From NCBI GenBank assembly GCA_964551975.1, contig CAZKFI010000091.1, positions 1 through 7,714 of the forward strand: a DNA stretch of 7,714 nucleotides, written 5' to 3'. Position numbers and translations under genes: made by a program. Under the pieces are notes generated by a model. It saw only the letters and a list, made by a program, of their open reading frames with translations, was not told the origin of the DNA and ran no database searches. This stretch comes from REEB426 sp964551975. Lineage in GTDB: Bacteria > Actinomycetota > Actinomycetes > S36-B12. Shown here one piece after another: positions 5,039-7,714 of this stretch; within the stretch, counting starts at the first letter, position 1, and each line of letters opens with the position of its first letter.

Positions 5039-6240
5039 ATGCATCAGCACACGTCTGTGATGACTCCCGTGCGGTTCATCGCCTGCCTACCGCTTGCTCT
5101 CCTACTCCTGGCCTGCGGGTCCGTCGGCGAAACCGAACCGGTAAGCCAGGCTAGTTCGGCAGCAGCAGGTGCACCCACCGCGAGCGCCGGCCCCCGCGTT
5201 GTCGTCACAACCGATATCTGGGGAGATGTGGTGGGGCAGATCCTGGCCTGCGGTGGCGGCACGGTCGAGGTCCTCATGCCTTCGGGTGCAGACCCACATG
5301 ATTTCGCCCCCTCGTCTGCTCAGTTGGCCGGACTTCAGGACGCCCAACTGGTGATCGCCAATGGGCTGGGGTTGGAGTCAGGAATGACGGATGCCCTGCT
5401 GGGCGTCACTGCTGATGGCGGAAATGTTTGGGAGATCGCTCCCCTCCTTGATCCACAGCCATTCCAGGCTGACCACGGTGATGGGCACGGCGACGAGCAC
5501 GGCGANNNNNNNNNNNNNNNNNNNNNNNNNNNNNNNNNNNNNNNNNNNNNNNNNNNNNNNNNNNNNNNNNNNNNNNNNNNNNNNNNNNNNNNNNNNNNNN
5601 NNNNNATCCACAGCCATTCCAGGCTGACCACGGTGATGGGCACGGCGACGAGCACGGCGATGCACACGGAGACGAGCACGGCGACAAGCACGGTTCCCTG
5701 GATCCGCACGTCTGGTTCGACCTGAAGCGGATGGCAACAGCCGTGACCCTGATTGGTGCAGAGTTGGACTCGCTTGCGGATGGCCGCGGACGGTACGCGG
5801 ACTGCGCCACTGAAATCGCGGACTCGTTTACCAACGAGGATGCGCAGATCCGCGAACTCCTGGGCAGCATTCCCGAACAGCGTCGAGTCCTCATCACTGA
5901 CCACGACGCTCTCGGGTATTTCGCCACGGCCTACGATTTCGAGGTGGCTGGCACCGTGATCCCGGCGGGAACGACCCTCGCCGAACCCAGCGGGCGCGAT
6001 ATCGCTGAGCTGGCGCAGACCGTCACCAGACTCGGTGTCCCAGCGATCTTCACCAACGTCGCTCAACCGCAGGATCTGGCGCAAGCGGTGGCTGCAGAGG
6101 CGGGTACCGAAGTCCAAGTCATCGACCTGTTCGTCGAGGGCCTGGGCGAACCAGGTAGTGGCGCTGAAACCTACCTGGGCTTGATGCAGGCAAATGCCAA
6201 ACGCATCGTTGAAGGTCTCGGCGGTGTCACCTCCCAGTGA
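5039..6240 (+). CDS. znuA: Zinc ABC transporter substrate-binding lipoprotein (ZnuA/AztC type), interrupted by an assembly gap
   Basis: This lipoprotein captures zinc outside the membrane and hands it to the permease. It has a lipobox L23-L-A-C26, a first ligand region DPHDF (H87), a His-rich loop, DPHVWFD (H172) and TDHDALGYFA (H237); these residues use the repaired numbering. Near the end, LFVEGLGEPGSGAETY places a Glu (E315) where related AztC-type proteins usually have an Asp ligand, as far as I recall. As given, the frame is broken by 100 Ns at 5506-5605, and the same 55 bases stand on both sides. Removing 5506-5660 joins the two parts in one frame of 348 aa. The repaired loop then has His at 146, 150, 154, 158, 162 and 166. 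The start is the leaderless ATG 5039; ATG 5060 is a weaker option. The stop overlaps the permease start. Confidence 0.88.
5451..5505 (+). repeat. 55-base sequence duplicated across the gap (left copy)
   Basis: These 55 bases, ending at the first N, are identical to 5606-5660, which begin at the first base after the Ns. An exact overlap of this size at two contig ends fits an assembler k-mer of 55 and a scaffolder that failed to merge the ends. Confidence 0.9.
5506..5605. other. Scaffold gap of exactly 100 Ns
   Basis: One hundred Ns is the usual placeholder for a gap of unknown size. It falls inside the repetitive His-loop code of the zinc-binding lipoprotein gene, where short repeats such as GGCGACGAGCACGGCGA would confuse assembly. 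Confidence 0.98.
5606..5660 (+). repeat. 55-base sequence duplicated across the gap (right copy)
   Basis: Exact copy of 5451-5505. Taken literally, it would encode a second LDPQPFQADHG stretch; the more likely reading is that it is the same sequence counted twice. Confidence 0.9.
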
Positions 6241-7103
6241 TCGACCTGGTCCAGTGGGGCGTTGAGCCGTTTGCTCTCGGGTTCCAGCAACGAGCGTTGC
6301 TCGGAGGCCTCCTCGCTGGAGTGATGTCAGCGGTTATCGGCACCTGGCTGGTACTGCGAGGGATGAGCTTCTTCGGGGATGCGTTCGTACATGGGATCGT
6401 GCCGGGCGTTGCAGCAGCTGTACTGCTCGATATCAATCCGATTTTCGGGGCGGCAGCTGCTGCTGTAGTCATGGTGGTCGCCATCGAAACCGTCCATCGA
6501 CAAACCTTGCTGCGGGAGGACACGGCCATCGGTCTGCTCTTCGTCGGCATGCTGGCACTGGGCGTCGTCATCATCTCCCGAAGTGATTCCTACTCAGGGA
6601 GCCTCACCACGATTCTCTTCGGCGACGTCCTCGGGATAACCGGCCAAGACCTCGTTGTCCAGACCATGTTGGGCCTAGTCGTCGTCATTGCCGGCACGCT
6701 GATGTACCGACCCCTGTTGGCGTTGGCGCTGAATCAACAGAAGGCCGAAGTGCTCGGTCTTCGGCCAGGTTTCGCCCATGCAACCCTGCTGGTGCTGATT
6801 GCGCTCGCCGTGATCGGGAGTTATCAAGCGGTAGGTACGCTCTTGGTGTTTGGGCTTCTCGTCGGGCCGCCAGCGGCGGCTGCACTCGTCACTCGAAGTA
6901 TCCCGGCGATGATGGCCACTGCTGCGGCTTTCGCCGCACTCTCCGTCGTCGTTGGTCTGCAGCTGAGCTACCACCTCGACATTGCCGGATCGGCCACGAT
7001 GGCCCTGATGCCGGTGGTGCTGTTCTTCCTGCTGCTGGCGGGACGTGCTGCCGTTCGCCGCATCCGGCGGCGCCCCGTTCGAATGGTGAACGCCCATGCC
7101 TAG
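6237..7103 (+). CDS. znuB: Zinc ABC transporter permease (ZnuB/AztB type)
   Basis: The 288-aa inner-membrane protein forms the zinc channel of the ABC importer. It belongs to the ABC-3 metal permease family. Evidence is QRALLGGLLAGVMSAVIGTWLVLRG (about 18-42), then the signature FFGDAFVHGIVPG (45-57), where related permeases have GDALSHAVLPG. About eight hydrophobic helices follow. The cytosolic coupling segment includes KAEVLGLRPG, and the helix pair VGTLLVFGLLVGPPAAAALVT is the conserved late block of the family. The C-terminus is strongly basic (RRIRRRPVR), as expected for the cytosolic side. It starts at GTG 6237, overlapping the upstream TGA in a GTGA four-base overlap, so it is translationally coupled. 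Its stop lies 8 bases inside the ATPase gene. Metal choice (zinc) is inferred from the partner protein and the Zur-like box. Confidence 0.93.
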   Translation: MIDLVQWGVEPFALGFQQRALLGGLLAGVMSAVIGTWLVLRGMSFFGDAFVHGIVPGVAAAVLLDINPIFGAAAAAVVMVVAIETVHRQTLLREDTAIGLLFVGMLALGVVIISRSDSYSGSLTTILFGDVLGITGQDLVVQTMLGLVVVIAGTLMYRPLLALALNQQKAEVLGLRPGFAHATLLVLIALAVIGSYQAVGTLLVFGLLVGPPAAAALVTRSIPAMMATAAAFAALSVVVGLQLSYHLDIAGSATMALMPVVLFFLLLAGRAAVRRIRRRPVRMVNAHA

Positions 7104-7714
7104 TGCAGTCAGCGCCCAAAACCTGACCATTGGCCACGATGCATCGGTTCTGGTCAACGTGAGCTTTGAGATACCGGAAGGTTCCCTCACCGCCATCATC
7201 GGACCGAATGGCTCGGGAAAATCCACCCTGCTGCATGCCCTCGTCGGCCTACTTCCCCCTAGGACGGGTTCACTGCAGGTGCTGGGACGCTCACCGAGTC
7301 AGGCTCGTTCCATGGTCAGCTACGTCCTGCAGAACATGGCTGTACCGCCGGGGACGCCACTGAGCGTGCGCGAGACGGTGACCATGGGGCGCTATTCGAC
7401 CACCGGGATCTTTCGATTCCTTCGCGCGAGTGATCGGGACCGCGTCCGCCGAGCCCTGAAGGAAATGGACCTGCTCGCCGGCTTCCTGGCCGAGGCTGCA
7501 TCATCGCCGGCCCAGCGGGCTGCGAAGAAGGGGACGCTGTTCCTGTTCGATGAGCCCACCACCGGCCTGCATTTCGATGACATCGCCAAGCTGATGCGGG
7601 CGCTGCGCAAGCTGCTGGAAGCCGGCCATTCCGTCATCCTGATCGAGCACAACCTGGATGTGATCCGCGCCTCCGATTGGCTGATCGACCTCGGCCCCGA
7701 AGGCGGGGAGCAGG
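7096..7714 (+). CDS. znuC: Zinc ABC transporter ATPase N-terminal half, running in frame into a UvrA C-terminus (chimeric, 3' partial)
   Basis: ATG 7096 overlaps the permease stop by 8 bases, so the beginning belongs to the zinc operon. Residues 1-128 are a metal-importer ATPase: Walker A GPNGSGKST at 36-44, Q-loop YVLQ with Q79, and SVRETVTMGRY, a block typical of ZnuC/AztA-type proteins. After MDLLA (124-128) the expected LSGGQ signature never comes. Instead the frame continues as GFLAEAA, then Walker B LFLFDEPTTGLHF (D152, E153) and the H-loop IEHNLDVI (H185), ending in LGPEGGE. That is the end of UvrA, not of a metal ATPase. As written, the protein would lack a signature motif and should not work as an importer ATPase. 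No stop occurs before the window edge. The ATPase and UvrA identities are each secure; whether they are truly joined is doubtful. Confidence 0.85.
   Translation, partial: MPSAVSAQNLTIGHDASVLVNVSFEIPEGSLTAIIGPNGSGKSTLLHALVGLLPPRTGSLQVLGRSPSQARSMVSYVLQNMAVPPGTPLSVRETVTMGRYSTTGIFRFLRASDRDRVRRALKEMDLLAGFLAEAASSPAQRAAKKGTLFLFDEPTTGLHFDDIAKLMRALRKLLEAGHSVILIEHNLDVIRASDWLIDLGPEGGEQ
7477..7714 (+). pseudogene. uvrA: UvrA C-terminal fragment (excinuclease ABC subunit A), no start or end
   Basis: The translation from about 7477 reads AGFLAEAA, then TLFLFDEPTTGLHFDDIAKL, then VILIEHNLDVIRASDWLIDLGPEGGE. These are the Walker B, D-loop and H-loop segments of the second ABC domain of UvrA, the nucleotide-excision-repair damage sensor. 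In an intact UvrA, LSGGEAQRVKLA would stand directly before GFLAEA; here it is missing and replaced by the metal ATPase. Actinobacterial UvrA usually reads VLDEPTTGLHFEDIRKL with a Gln-Gly-Asn-Thr stretch before VIVIEHNLDVIKTADW. The version here (FDDIAKLMRALRKLLEAGHS) is of a different type, suggesting DNA from another organism. The fragment continues past the window edge. Confidence 0.8.

Noticed and set aside
5451..5660. Real tandem duplication or frameshifted pseudogene in the zinc-binding gene
   Set aside because: The copies abut an arbitrary 100-N run exactly, and collapsing them restores a full in-frame protein, so an assembly overlap explains it more simply.

Overview
The window is GC-rich and reads as an actinobacterial (Actinomycetota) chromosome fragment, probably from a draft or metagenome assembly. 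The evidence is a type 1c methionine aminopeptidase closely resembling mycobacterial MapB, a Lys/Ala-rich protein tail of the kind common in actinobacterial nucleic-acid-binding proteins, TANNNT -10 boxes 6-8 nt from start codons (a leaderless-transcript layout typical of the phylum), and a Tat-secreted DyP peroxidase. I cannot name a genus. A run of exactly 100 Ns (5506-5605) marks a scaffold join.

Layout, left to right. (1) 2-178: the end of a Lys/Ala-rich protein, followed by a perfect 17-bp hairpin with a UUCG loop (191-228). (2) 269-1165: methionine aminopeptidase with a leaderless GTG start. (3) 1224-2086: a two-gene unit, a MarR-family repressor overlapping by one base a small uncharacterised lipoprotein. 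(4) 3482-2106, minus strand: a short zinc-ribbon/two-TM membrane protein followed by an FUSC-type (aromatic acid exporter-like) membrane protein. (5) 3656-4966: a Tat-exported EfeB/DyP-type haem peroxidase with a strong Shine-Dalgarno and an 18-bp perfect palindrome just before it; no efeU or efeO is in view. (6) 5039 to the window end: a zinc-uptake ABC operon (substrate-binding lipoprotein, permease, ATPase) with overlapping genes, driven by a good -35/-10 pair that carries a 12/15 match to the Zur-box consensus as I recall it.

Region 6 has two problems. The substrate-binding gene is broken by the N gap, which is flanked by the same 55 bases on both sides. Collapsing that overlap restores one 348-aa frame with a His-every-fourth-residue loop, so the break is almost certainly an assembly artefact. 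The ATPase gene begins normally (Walker A, Q-loop), but near 7470-7490 it changes in frame into the C-terminal end of UvrA, losing its own LSGGQ signature. This is either a chimeric join or a very unusual fusion, and it is the observation here most in need of checking.

Functionally, the right half is an envelope metal region: zinc capture and import, beside a secreted haem peroxidase. The left half combines protein maturation with a small MarR-linked lipoprotein unit and a membrane-exporter unit. I saw no tRNA, rRNA, CRISPR array or insertion sequence.
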